Assembly: GCF_042680685.1 (NCBI RefSeq)
Contig: NZ_JBHUEA010000004.1
Coordinates: 105,617 to 169,616 of the forward strand
Reading direction: 5' to 3'
Length of the DNA: 64,000 bases
Origin: Amnibacterium endophyticum
Lineage (GTDB): Bacteria; Actinomycetota; Actinomycetes; Actinomycetales; Microbacteriaceae
Below, piece by piece: positions 25,275-33,278 of this stretch. The first letter of the stretch is position 1, and the number at the start of each line of letters is the position of its first letter. A program made the translations under genes and the position numbers. A model generated the notes under the pieces. The model saw nothing but the letters and a program-made list of their open reading frames with translations. It searched no databases and was not told the origin of the DNA.

Positions 25275-26738
25275 GTGCGGCAGCGGCTCCTCTTCGCGGA
25301 ACAGCTCGGCCCGATGTTCGACGACGGGGACGAGCCGGTGCTGCTCGTCGAGTCCGTCGCGGCGTTCCGGCACCGCCCGACGCACCGGCAGAAGGCGCAC
25401 CTCTACCTGTCCGCGATGCGGCACCGCGCCCGCGAGCTCGGGGACCGCGCCGAGCTGGTGCGGGCGCCGACCTTCCGCTCCGCGCTGGAGGGCCGCGACC
25501 TCGTCGTCGTCGATCCGCCGTCCTTCCGCGCGCGGCGCCTCGTGCGCGAGCTCGGGGCCGACGTGCTGCCGAGCCGCGGCTTCGTCACGAGCGAGGAGGA
25601 CTTCGCCGAGTGGGTGCGCGGCCGCGACGACCGCACCCTCGTGATGGACCAGTTCTACCGGTGGGTGCGGCAGCGCGAGGGCCTGCTGCTGACGCGTGCG
25701 GGCAAGCCGCTCGGCGGCCGGTGGAGCTACGACGCCGACAACCGGCAGGCGCCGCCGAAGAAGCAGGCGACGCTGGGGCTGCCCGAGCCGTGGTGGCCGG
25801 AGGAGGACGAGATCGACGACGAGGTCCGCGCGGACCTCGACCGCTGGGAGGCCGACGGCGTCGTCTCCTTCATCGGCGACGACGGCCCCCGCCGCTTCCC
25901 GGCGACGCGGCGGGAGGCGCTCGCCGCGCTCCGCGCCTTCGTGCGCGACCGGCTGCCGACCTTCGGCCCGTACGAGGACGCGACGCTCGACGCCGACTGG
26001 ACGATGTCGCACTCCCTGCTCAGCACGTCGATGAACCTCGGCCTGCTCGATCCGCGGGAGGTGGTCGGGCGGGTGCTCGACGCGCACGCCGCGGGCGAGG
26101 CGCCGCTGAACTCCGTCGAGGGGTTCGTGCGGCAGATCGTCGGCTGGCGCGACTGGATGTGGCACCTCTACTGGCACCTCGGCGAGGGCTACCCGCACCG
26201 CAACGCCCTGCACGCGCGCCGGCGTGTGCCGGACTCGTGGTGGGAGCTCGATCCCGACGCGATCGAGGCGAACTGCCTCTCGTCGGTCGTGCGCGGCGTG
26301 CGCGACCACGGCTGGGCGCACCACATCCAGCGGCTGATGGTGCTCGGCAACGTCGCGCTGACCCGCGGCTACTCGCCGCTCGAGACGACGGAGTGGTTCA
26401 CCGGCGCATTCGTCGACGGCACGCCCTGGGTGATGCCGACCAACGTCGTCGGGATGAGCCTGCACGCGGACGGCGGGATCGTCGCCACCAAGCCGTACGC
26501 GTCCGGCGGCGCCTACATCGACCGCATGACCGACTACTGCCGCGGCTGCCGCTTCGACCCGAAGGTGCGGGTGGGGGAGGACGCCTGCCCGTTCACCGCC
26601 GGCTACTGGGCCTTCCTCGCGAAGCACGAGGAGCGCTTCCGCGAGAACCCGCGCATGGTGCAGCCGCTCGGCGGGCTCCGGCGGCTGAAGGACCTGGACG
26701 CCGTGATCGAGCAGGAGCGCCACCGACGATCCCTCTGA
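25275..26738 (+). CDS. Fe-S bacterial photolyase/cryptochrome (FeS-BCP, PhrB-like)
   Basis: Flavoprotein of 487 residues of the deoxyribodipyrimidine photolyase-related family. The N-terminal domain (residues 1-145) carries the antenna-binding fold (RLLFAEQLGPMF, HLYLSAMRHRARELG). The C-terminal FAD domain includes GYSPLETTEWFTGAFVDG and the flavin-loop region FVRQIVGWRDWMWHLYWHLG. Four cysteines match the [4Fe-4S] ligands of FeS-BCP proteins: NCLSS, DYCRGC and DACPF. Characterised relatives such as PhrB repair (6-4) photoproducts. Length agrees with the family. The GTG at 25275 is preceded by a leaderless TACGGT box. Confidence 0.92.
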   Translation: MRQRLLFAEQLGPMFDDGDEPVLLVESVAAFRHRPTHRQKAHLYLSAMRHRARELGDRAELVRAPTFRSALEGRDLVVVDPPSFRARRLVRELGADVLPSRGFVTSEEDFAEWVRGRDDRTLVMDQFYRWVRQREGLLLTRAGKPLGGRWSYDADNRQAPPKKQATLGLPEPWWPEEDEIDDEVRADLDRWEADGVVSFIGDDGPRRFPATRREALAALRAFVRDRLPTFGPYEDATLDADWTMSHSLLSTSMNLGLLDPREVVGRVLDAHAAGEAPLNSVEGFVRQIVGWRDWMWHLYWHLGEGYPHRNALHARRRVPDSWWELDPDAIEANCLSSVVRGVRDHGWAHHIQRLMVLGNVALTRGYSPLETTEWFTGAFVDGTPWVMPTNVVGMSLHADGGIVATKPYASGGAYIDRMTDYCRGCRFDPKVRVGEDACPFTAGYWAFLAKHEERFRENPRMVQPLGGLRRLKDLDAVIEQERHRRSL

Positions 26739-26810
26739 CCGGGGGCGCGGCTCCTGGGCGTCCGCCCGCGCCCGCGCGGAAGCGGGGCATGAGGATGCCA
26801 TGATTCGGCT

Positions 26811-27719
26811 GTGGCGGCGCGGCTCGTGGTGGCGGTGAACCCCGCTGCCGGGCGCGGGCGGGGCGCGGAGTCGGGTCGCCGCGCGGTCGACGCGCTCCGC
26901 GCGGCCGGGCACGAGGCGCACGGCCTCGACGCGCCGGACGCCGCACGGCTCGAGGCGCTGCTGCGCGACCGGATCCGGCGGGATCCGCCCGACGCGGTCG
27001 TCGTGGTCGGCGGCGACGGCACCGTGCACCTCGCCGTCAACGTGCTCGCGCAGACCGGGACGCCGCTCGGCATCGTGCCGGTGGGCACCGGCAACGACCT
27101 CGCCCGCTGCCTCGGGCTGCCGCACGAGGACCCGGGGGCGGCGATCGACCGCCTGCTGACCGCCCTGGGCGGGGAGGTGCCGCGGACGCGGGACGTGGAC
27201 GCGGTTCGGACGAGCGCCGGGCGCTGGTTCGCAGGCATGCTGTCGGCGGGCTTCGACGCGGCGGTCAACGCGCGCGCCAACCGGATGCAGCGCCTGTCGG
27301 GCACCCCGCGCTACGTCGCCGCCGTGCTGCTGGAGGTGCTCGGCCTCCGCCCCCGCGCGTACCGGATCACGACCGACCGCGACACCCGCCGGCTCGAGGC
27401 GGTGCTCGTGACCGTCGGCAACAGCGCGTCCATCGGCGGCGGGATGCGGCTCACCCCGGACGCGCGGATGGACGACGGGCTGCTCGACGTGCTGCTCGCC
27501 GCGCCGCTGAAGCGGGTGCAGCTGCTGCGCCTGCTGCCGAAGGTCTTCGACGGCAGCCACGTGCTCGACGAGCACGTGGAGATGCTCCGCGGCCGCGTCG
27601 TCACGATCGACACGGACGACCGCGGGCCCGCGATCACCGCGTACGCCGACGGCGAGCCGCTCGCGCCGCTGCCGCTCACCGTCGAGGTCGTGCCGGGCGC
27701 GCTCCGCGTGCTCGGCTGA
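26811..27719 (+). CDS. Diacylglycerol/lipid kinase family protein
   Basis: Soluble lipid kinase of 302 residues (DAGK_cat, DgkB/YegS type). The nucleotide motif VVGGDGTVHLAVN is near residue 63, preceded by VAVNPAAGRGRG and followed by LGIVPVGTGNDLARCLGLP. The C-terminal beta-rich lobe includes VTVGNSASIGGGMRLTPDARMDDGLLDVLL, the usual signature. It would phosphorylate diacylglycerol or a related lipid in phospholipid recycling. The GTG at 26811 is preceded by CATGAT six bases upstream. It converges on the lysine- and alanine-rich gene with seven bases between. Confidence 0.92.
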   Translation: MAARLVVAVNPAAGRGRGAESGRRAVDALRAAGHEAHGLDAPDAARLEALLRDRIRRDPPDAVVVVGGDGTVHLAVNVLAQTGTPLGIVPVGTGNDLARCLGLPHEDPGAAIDRLLTALGGEVPRTRDVDAVRTSAGRWFAGMLSAGFDAAVNARANRMQRLSGTPRYVAAVLLEVLGLRPRAYRITTDRDTRRLEAVLVTVGNSASIGGGMRLTPDARMDDGLLDVLLAAPLKRVQLLRLLPKVFDGSHVLDEHVEMLRGRVVTIDTDDRGPAITAYADGEPLAPLPLTVEVVPGALRVLG

Positions 27720-27726
27720 CCGCCGC

Positions 27727-28536
<810 letters not shown>

Positions 28537-28643
28537 CGGGGCTCCTCGGGTCGCGGGGCGGGGCACGCCGTCGCCCGGCAACCTACCGAGGCGCGCGGGG
28601 TGTCCGGTGAACGCTCAGCGGAGGCACGGCCGATGCGCGGGCG

Positions 28644-29645
28644 TCAGAACACGAAGCCGTTCGGGAAGGGATCGCTCGGGTCCAGCAGGTACTCGCCCCG
28701 TCCCGTGACCCACGCCCGCCCGGTGATCGTCGGCACCACCGCGGGCCGTCCGGCGTCGTGCGTCTCCGCGACGAGGCGGCCGGTGAAGCGGCTGCCGATG
28801 AACGACTCGTTCACGAAGTCGACGCCGAGCGGCAGGAGCCCGCGGGTGTGCAGCTCCGCCATCCGCGCCGAGGTGCCGGTGCCGCACGGCGAGCGGTCGA
28901 ACCAGCCGGGGTGGATCGCCATCGCGTGCCGGGAGTGCCGGGCGTCCGAGCCGGGGGCGATGAACTCGACGTGGTGCACGTGGTCGAGCCCGTCGATGCC
29001 CGGGTGGTGCGGGGGATCGGTCGCGTTGACGGCCGCCATGAGCGCGAGCCCCGCCTCCACGATCTCCCGCTGCCGGCCCCGGTCGAACGGCAGCCCGACC
29101 GCGTCGAGGTCGACCAGCGCGTAGAAGTTGCCGCCGAAGGCGAGGCTGTAGGGCACGTCGCCGAGGCCCGGCACCGCGACCGTCGCGTCGAGCCGATCCG
29201 TCCAGCTCGGCACGTTCTCGATCGTCACGGCGGTCGCGCGACCGTCCTCGACCGCGACGGTCGCGACGACGAGCCCGGCGGGCGTGTCGAGGCGGATCGT
29301 CGTGACCGGCTCGACCACCGGCACGAGGCGCTCCTCCACCAGCACGGTCGCGACGCCGATCGTGCCGTGCCCGCACATGGGCAGGCAGCCGGAGACCTCG
29401 ATGTAGACGACGCCCCAGTCGCAGTCCGGCCGGGTGGGCGGCTGCAGGATCGCGCCCGACATCGCGGCGTGCCCGCGCGGCTCGTCCATGAGGAAGTGCC
29501 GAAGGTGGTCCAGGTGCGCCATGAAGTGCAGCCGGCGCGCGTTCATCGTGTCGCCGGGGATCGGGTCGATCCCGCCCGTCACCACCCGCGTCGGCATGCC
29601 CTCGGTGTGGCTGTCGACCGCGGTGATCCGCCGGACCGGGCGCAT
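28644..29645 (-). CDS. Proline racemase family (4-hydroxyproline 2-epimerase-like)
   Basis: Cytoplasmic enzyme of 333 residues. Two catalytic cysteines, C91 in LPMCGHGTIG and C254 in SPCGTGTSARM, are both present, which marks a racemase or epimerase rather than the trans-3-hydroxyproline dehydratase branch, where the second is Thr. The partner gene upstream is a DapA-family protein of a type that includes 1-pyrroline-4-hydroxy-2-carboxylate deaminase, and a GntR regulator lies before it, so conversion of trans-4-hydroxy-L-proline to the cis-D form is the best guess. D-hydroxyproline dehydrogenase and ketoglutarate semialdehyde dehydrogenase are not in the operon. The start overlaps the stop of the upstream gene (TGATG). 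Confidence 0.88.
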   Translation of the reverse strand: MRPVRRITAVDSHTEGMPTRVVTGGIDPIPGDTMNARRLHFMAHLDHLRHFLMDEPRGHAAMSGAILQPPTRPDCDWGVVYIEVSGCLPMCGHGTIGVATVLVEERLVPVVEPVTTIRLDTPAGLVVATVAVEDGRATAVTIENVPSWTDRLDATVAVPGLGDVPYSLAFGGNFYALVDLDAVGLPFDRGRQREIVEAGLALMAAVNATDPPHHPGIDGLDHVHHVEFIAPGSDARHSRHAMAIHPGWFDRSPCGTGTSARMAELHTRGLLPLGVDFVNESFIGSRFTGRLVAETHDAGRPAVVPTITGRAWVTGRGEYLLDPSDPFPNGFVF

Positions 29646-30568
29646 CAGGCGGTGCGCAGCGCCGCGCCGGCCCGCAGCGCGCGCTCGGTGTCGCGCCGCA
29701 CCACGGCCTGCTGCTCGGGGGAGAGGGGGCCGCGCGGCGGGCGGGTGGGGCCGCCCGTGCTCTCGCCCGCGACGTCGATCGACAGCTTGATCGCCTGCAC
29801 GAACTCCGTCTTCGAGTCCCAGCCGAACACCGGGGCCATCTCGGTGAACAGGTCGCGCGCCTCCGCGACCCGGTCGGTCGACAGCAGCTCGTACAGCCGC
29901 ACGGCCTCCCGGGGGAAGGCGTTCGGGTAGCCGGCGAACCAGCCGGTCGCACCCGCCACGAGCGCCTCGAAGAGCAGGTCGTCCGCGCCCGCGATCACGT
30001 CGATGTCGCAGCGGTCGAGGATCTCGCGGACGCGGCGGGCGTCGAGCGAGAACTCCTTCACCGCGACGACGTTCGGCAGCTCGGCCAGCTCGGCGACCAG
30101 GTCGGGCGTGAGGTCGACCTTCGTGTCGATCGGGTTGTTGTAGGCCATGATCGGCAGCCCGACCTCGTCGACCTTGCGGTAGTGCGTCAGCACCTCCTCG
30201 CGGCTCGCCCGGTAGAGGGTCGGCGGCAGCAGCAGGACGCCGTCCGCGCCGTCCTCGGCGGCGGCCTCCGCCCACGCGCGGGCCTGGTGCCAGCCGACGC
30301 CGTGCACGCCGGCGACCACGAGCGCGCGGTCGCCGACCGCCTCGACGGCCGTGCGGACCACCTGGCGGCGTTCGGCGTCGGTGAGGGACGAGTACTCGCC
30401 GAGCGACCCGTTCGGCCCCACGCCGCGGCAGCCGTTGTCGACGAGCCACGCGCAGTGCTCGGCGTAGCGCTCGTGATCGACGGCGAGGCCGCCCGGGGCG
30501 TCGTCGTCGGGGGTGAAGGGGAGGGTCGTGGCGACGATCACGCCGCCCAGGTCGAGGGTCTTCGGCAT
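29645..30568 (-). CDS. DapA/DHDPS-family aldolase or deaminase
   Basis: TIM-barrel protein of 307 residues. Y143 in YNNP and K171 in VVAVKEFSLD are the conserved catalytic Tyr and Schiff-base Lys. The glycine motif reads GPNGSLGEYSSLT instead of GTTGE, which fits the branch beside hydroxyproline epimerases rather than true dihydrodipicolinate synthase. The likely role is 1-pyrroline-4-hydroxy-2-carboxylate deaminase, giving 2-oxoglutarate semialdehyde. The gene lies between the operator palindrome at 30593-30606 and the racemase, all on the minus strand. Confidence 0.88.
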   Translation of the reverse strand: MPKTLDLGGVIVATTLPFTPDDDAPGGLAVDHERYAEHCAWLVDNGCRGVGPNGSLGEYSSLTDAERRQVVRTAVEAVGDRALVVAGVHGVGWHQARAWAEAAAEDGADGVLLLPPTLYRASREEVLTHYRKVDEVGLPIMAYNNPIDTKVDLTPDLVAELAELPNVVAVKEFSLDARRVREILDRCDIDVIAGADDLLFEALVAGATGWFAGYPNAFPREAVRLYELLSTDRVAEARDLFTEMAPVFGWDSKTEFVQAIKLSIDVAGESTGGPTRPPRGPLSPEQQAVVRRDTERALRAGAALRTA

Positions 30569-30592
30569 CGCTGAGGCTCCTGTCGTCGTCCA

Positions 30593-30606
30593 AGTAATAT
30601 ATTACT
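30593..30606. promoter_or_regulatory. GntR-family operator, perfect 14-bp palindrome
   Basis: AGTAATATATTACT is a perfect inverted repeat and almost the only AT-rich block in the region. It lies 24 bases upstream of the DapA-family start and includes the TAA stop of the GntR gene. Its shape (TAATATATTA core) fits FCD-type GntR regulators. Confidence 0.75.
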
Positions 30607-31243
30607 CGGGCCTCCCGGCCCACCAGCCGGTCGTGTGCCCGATGTGGCGCCGCATCACCCCGGACGCGCCCTCGGCGTCGTGCGCGAGCAGCCGGTCGAG
30701 CAGCTCGTCGTGCTCGGCCGCCGACGCCGCCAGCTCCGCGCGGCCGACGAGCGCGGAGAGCCCCGGCAGCCGGGTCCGCGCGCGCAGGTCCTCCACCATC
30801 GCGGACAGCATCGGGTTGCCCGCGAGGTCCGTCAGCGCCAGGTGGAAGGTGCGGTCCGCATCGAGGTAGGCCCCGAGGTCGCCCGCCTCCGCGTGCGTCG
30901 CGATCGCCGCGGCGAGCCCGCGCAGGCGGGGCTCCTGGTCGTCGAGCGGCAGCGCGGCGACCGCCGCCATCGCGGGCGGCTCGAGCAGCAGGCGGACCGC
31001 CGCGACGTCGGCCGCGTGCCCGTCGGCGACGGCGGTGACGACGAAGCCCCGGTTCCGGGCCGGCTCCACGAAGCCGCGACGCTGCAGCTCGAGCACGGCC
31101 TCGCGCACCGGGGTGGCCGACACCTGGAACTCGGCGGCGAGACCCGGGACGGTCAGCAGGGCGCCCTCGGGGACGAGGCCCGCCGCGATGCGCGTCTCGA
31201 GCGCGCGCTGCACGCGCTCCCGGATCGTCCCCGCACCCTCCAC
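30602..31243 (-). CDS. GntR-family transcriptional regulator (FCD/FadR type)
   Basis: The 213-residue regulator has an N-terminal winged helix (GALLTVPGLAAEFQVSATPVREAVLELQRRGFVEP, broken over residues 24-58) and a C-terminal all-helical FCD ligand domain (DADRTFHLALTDLAGN, metal-type histidines EHDELLDRLLAHD and RRHIGHT). The GTG at 31243 is chosen because a minus-strand TACGCT lies eight bases upstream; a GTG at 31276 is also in frame. It probably represses the racemase operon through the palindrome at its own 3' end. Confidence 0.88.
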   Translation of the reverse strand: MEGAGTIRERVQRALETRIAAGLVPEGALLTVPGLAAEFQVSATPVREAVLELQRRGFVEPARNRGFVVTAVADGHAADVAAVRLLLEPPAMAAVAALPLDDQEPRLRGLAAAIATHAEAGDLGAYLDADRTFHLALTDLAGNPMLSAMVEDLRARTRLPGLSALVGRAELAASAAEHDELLDRLLAHDAEGASGVMRRHIGHTTGWWAGRPE

Positions 31244-31251
31244 GGTCCGGG

Positions 31252-31257
31252 AGCGTA
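31252..31257 (-). promoter_or_regulatory. Leaderless -10 box for the GntR gene
   Basis: On the minus strand TACGCT lies 8 bases before the GTG at 31243. Confidence 0.45.
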
Positions 31258-31342
31258 GGGGGCGGGCGGCGCACACGCCGCTCCCGGGCCCCGTGCGTAG
31301 CGTGCCGCTCGCGCCGAAGGAGGCGCGGACGAGGAGGCGAAG

Positions 31343-31378
31343 GTGCGAGCACTCACGACGACGGGCGGGGCACGATGA
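31343..31378 (+). CDS. Possible 11-residue leader ORF coupled to the epimerase gene
   Basis: A GTG-started frame, MRALTTTGGAR, follows a strong GAGGAGG ribosome site (31331-31337) by five bases. Its TGA stop overlaps the ATG of the epimerase (ATGA at 31375-31378). The epimerase itself has only a weak site (GGCGGGG), so the small frame may deliver ribosomes to it. The peptide resembles the first residues of zinc-type alcohol dehydrogenases, so it may be a remnant instead. It is too short for any stronger claim. Confidence 0.4.
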   Translation: MRALTTTGGAR

Positions 31379-32352
31379 GCGGGCTGTCGGTCCTCTTCCT
31401 CGGCGGCACGGGCATCATCAGCACGGCGAGCGTGCGGCGCGCCGTGGCCGAGGGGCACCGGGTGACCGTGCTGACGCGCGGGCGCCCGTCGTGGCGCACT
31501 CTGCCCGACGGCGTGGAGCAGCTGGTCGCGGACCAGGGGGACCAGGCCTCGGTGGTCGCCGCGGTGGGGGACCGGCGGTTCGACGTCGTCGCCCAGTTCC
31601 TCGCCTTCACGCCCGACCGGGTCCGGCAGGACGTCGAGCGGTGGGCCGGCCGCACCGGGCAGTACGTCTTCGTCTCGAGCGCCTCCGCCTACCAGAAGCC
31701 GCCGGCGTCCCTGCCGGTGACCGAGGCGACTCCGCTGCGGAACCCGTTCTGGCAGTACTCGCGGGACAAGATCGCCTGCGAGGACCTGCTCGTCGCCGCC
31801 TACCGCGAGCGGGGCTTCCCGGTGACGATCGTCCGCCCGTCTCACACGTACGACGACGGGACGCTGCCGACGCTCGGCGGGTGGACGGACATCGCCCGGA
31901 TGCGCGCGGGCAGGCCGGTCGTGGTCCACGGCGACGGCACGTCGCTCTGGACGCTCACGCACACCGACGACTTCGCGGTCGGCTTCGTCGGGCTGCTCGG
32001 GCGCCCCGAGGCGGTCGGCTCCGCCTACACGATCACCGGCGACTCCACCCCCACCTGGGACCAGGTCTACACGTGGCTCGGCCGCGCGGCGGGGGTCGAG
32101 CCGGTGCTGGTGCACGTGGCGAGCGAGACCATCGCACGCGAGCTGCCGGACAAGGGTCCCGGGCTGCTCGGCGACAAGGCGCACAGCGTGGTCTTCGACA
32201 CCACCGCGCTGCGGCGCCTGGTGCCGGCGTTCACCACGACCGTGCCCTACGCCGAGGGCGCGCGACGCACGATCGCGTGGTTCGACGCGCACCCGGAGGC
32301 GCAGGTCGTCGACGACGACCTCGACTCGGCCTTCGACCGGCTCGTCGGGTGA
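31375..32352 (+). CDS. NAD-dependent epimerase/reductase family protein
   Basis: Extended SDR of 325 residues. The Rossmann motif is LFLGGTGIISTASV at residues 6-19. The catalytic segment is FVSSASAYQKP with YSRDKIACEDLL. WTLTHTDDFAVGFVGLLG is typical of the SDR_a group near plant CSP41-like proteins. Members act on NDP-sugars or related compounds; the exact substrate is unknown. It is divergent from the GntR gene and is followed by a regulatory region at 32353-32470. Confidence 0.88.
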   Translation: MSGLSVLFLGGTGIISTASVRRAVAEGHRVTVLTRGRPSWRTLPDGVEQLVADQGDQASVVAAVGDRRFDVVAQFLAFTPDRVRQDVERWAGRTGQYVFVSSASAYQKPPASLPVTEATPLRNPFWQYSRDKIACEDLLVAAYRERGFPVTIVRPSHTYDDGTLPTLGGWTDIARMRAGRPVVVHGDGTSLWTLTHTDDFAVGFVGLLGRPEAVGSAYTITGDSTPTWDQVYTWLGRAAGVEPVLVHVASETIARELPDKGPGLLGDKAHSVVFDTTALRRLVPAFTTTVPYAEGARRTIAWFDAHPEAQVVDDDLDSAFDRLVG

Positions 32353-32365
32353 CGCCTCACGAGAT

Positions 32366-32380
32366 GAGGTGAATCACCTC
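32366..32380. promoter_or_regulatory. 15-bp inverted repeat upstream of the DeoR gene
   Basis: GAGGTGAATCACCTC is a perfect inverted repeat around a central A. It lies 11 bases upstream of the putative -35 box at 32391, so it is a candidate operator for the DeoR-type regulator. As a hairpin it would have only a five-base stem, so a terminator is less likely. Confidence 0.5.
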
Positions 32381-32390
32381 GCTCCGGATC

Positions 32391-32419
32391 TGTACTTGTG
32401 TGGGATCGGTCGCTAGATT
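32391..32419 (+). promoter_or_regulatory. Promoter of the DeoR-PTS operon
   Basis: TGTACT (32391-32396) and TAGATT (32414-32419) are spaced by 17 bases. A second inverted pair, TGTGTGG and CCACAT, flanks the -10 region and could be a further regulator site. Confidence 0.5.
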
Positions 32420-32470
32420 CCACATGAACGCAGATCCGGGGCAGGGCCGCCCCGGATCGGGATCGGGGTC

Positions 32471-33247
32471 ATGTACGCGACGGAGCGGCACCAGCGCATC
32501 ATCGACGAGCTGGATGCGTCCGGACGGGTCTCCGTCGCGGCGCTGTCCCGCACCTTCGACGTCACCGCGGAGACGATCCGCCGCGACCTCGACGCGCTCG
32601 AGGAGGCCGGGGCCCTCCGCCGGGTGCACGGCGGCGCGGTCCGGCGCATCAGCCCCGTGGAGCCCGGGCTGCGCGAGCGCGAGCAGCGCAACGGGCCGGC
32701 GAAGCGCCGCATCGCGAGGGCCGCGCGCGACCTGATCGCGAGCGCCGCGCCCTCCTCGATCGCCCTCGACGCCGGGACGACGACGGGCGCGCTCGCCGAC
32801 CTGCTCGTCGACCACGCGCCCGTGGACGGGGCGCTCGATGTGGTCTCGAACGCGATGCCGGTCGTGCTGGCGCTGCAGGACAACCCCCGCCTCGTCGTGC
32901 ACGCGGTCGGCGGCGTGGTCCGGCCCGAGACCTCCGCGGCCGTGGGGGTCGCCGCGCTCGACGCGTTCGCCGCGGTGCGCTGCGACCTCGCGTTCGTCGG
33001 CGCGAACGGCATCTCGGCCGGCTTCGGTCTCTCCACGCCCGACGAGCGGGAGGCGGCGGTGAAGTCGGCGATGATCCGCTGCGCCCGGCGCGCGGTCGCC
33101 CTCGTCGACGCCGCGAAGTTCGGCACCGAGGCGTTCATCCGCTTCGCGGCCCTCGAGACCCTCGACGTGCTCATCACGGACCGAGCCCCCGACGACGAGC
33201 TCGCCGCCGCGCTGGAGACCGCGGGCGTCGAGGTCGTCGTCGCCTGA
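32471..33247 (+). CDS. DeoR-family regulator of the fructose-type PTS (FruR-like)
   Basis: Repressor of 258 residues. The DeoR winged helix is ERHQRIIDELDASGRVSVAALSRTFDVTAETIRRDLDALEEAGALRRVHGGA, broken over residues 5-57; the terminal RRVHGG is the DeoR signature. The C-terminal sugar-phosphate sensing domain (DeoRC) has IALDAGTTTGALADLL, VVSNAMPVVLAL and DAAKFGTEAF. Its position 31 bases before the PTS gene suggests it senses fructose 1-phosphate or a similar product. Confidence 0.92.
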   Translation: MYATERHQRIIDELDASGRVSVAALSRTFDVTAETIRRDLDALEEAGALRRVHGGAVRRISPVEPGLREREQRNGPAKRRIARAARDLIASAAPSSIALDAGTTTGALADLLVDHAPVDGALDVVSNAMPVVLALQDNPRLVVHAVGGVVRPETSAAVGVAALDAFAAVRCDLAFVGANGISAGFGLSTPDEREAAVKSAMIRCARRAVALVDAAKFGTEAFIRFAALETLDVLITDRAPDDELAAALETAGVEVVVA

Positions 33248-33278
33248 CCCCCCCACCACACGAAGGAGTGCGAGTCCC

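Noticed and set aside
23421..27575. Minus-strand frame of 1384 codons covering photolyase and transporter genes
   Set aside because: Only its last 297 codons (the SDR gene) match a family; the rest is a shadow of plus-strand genes.
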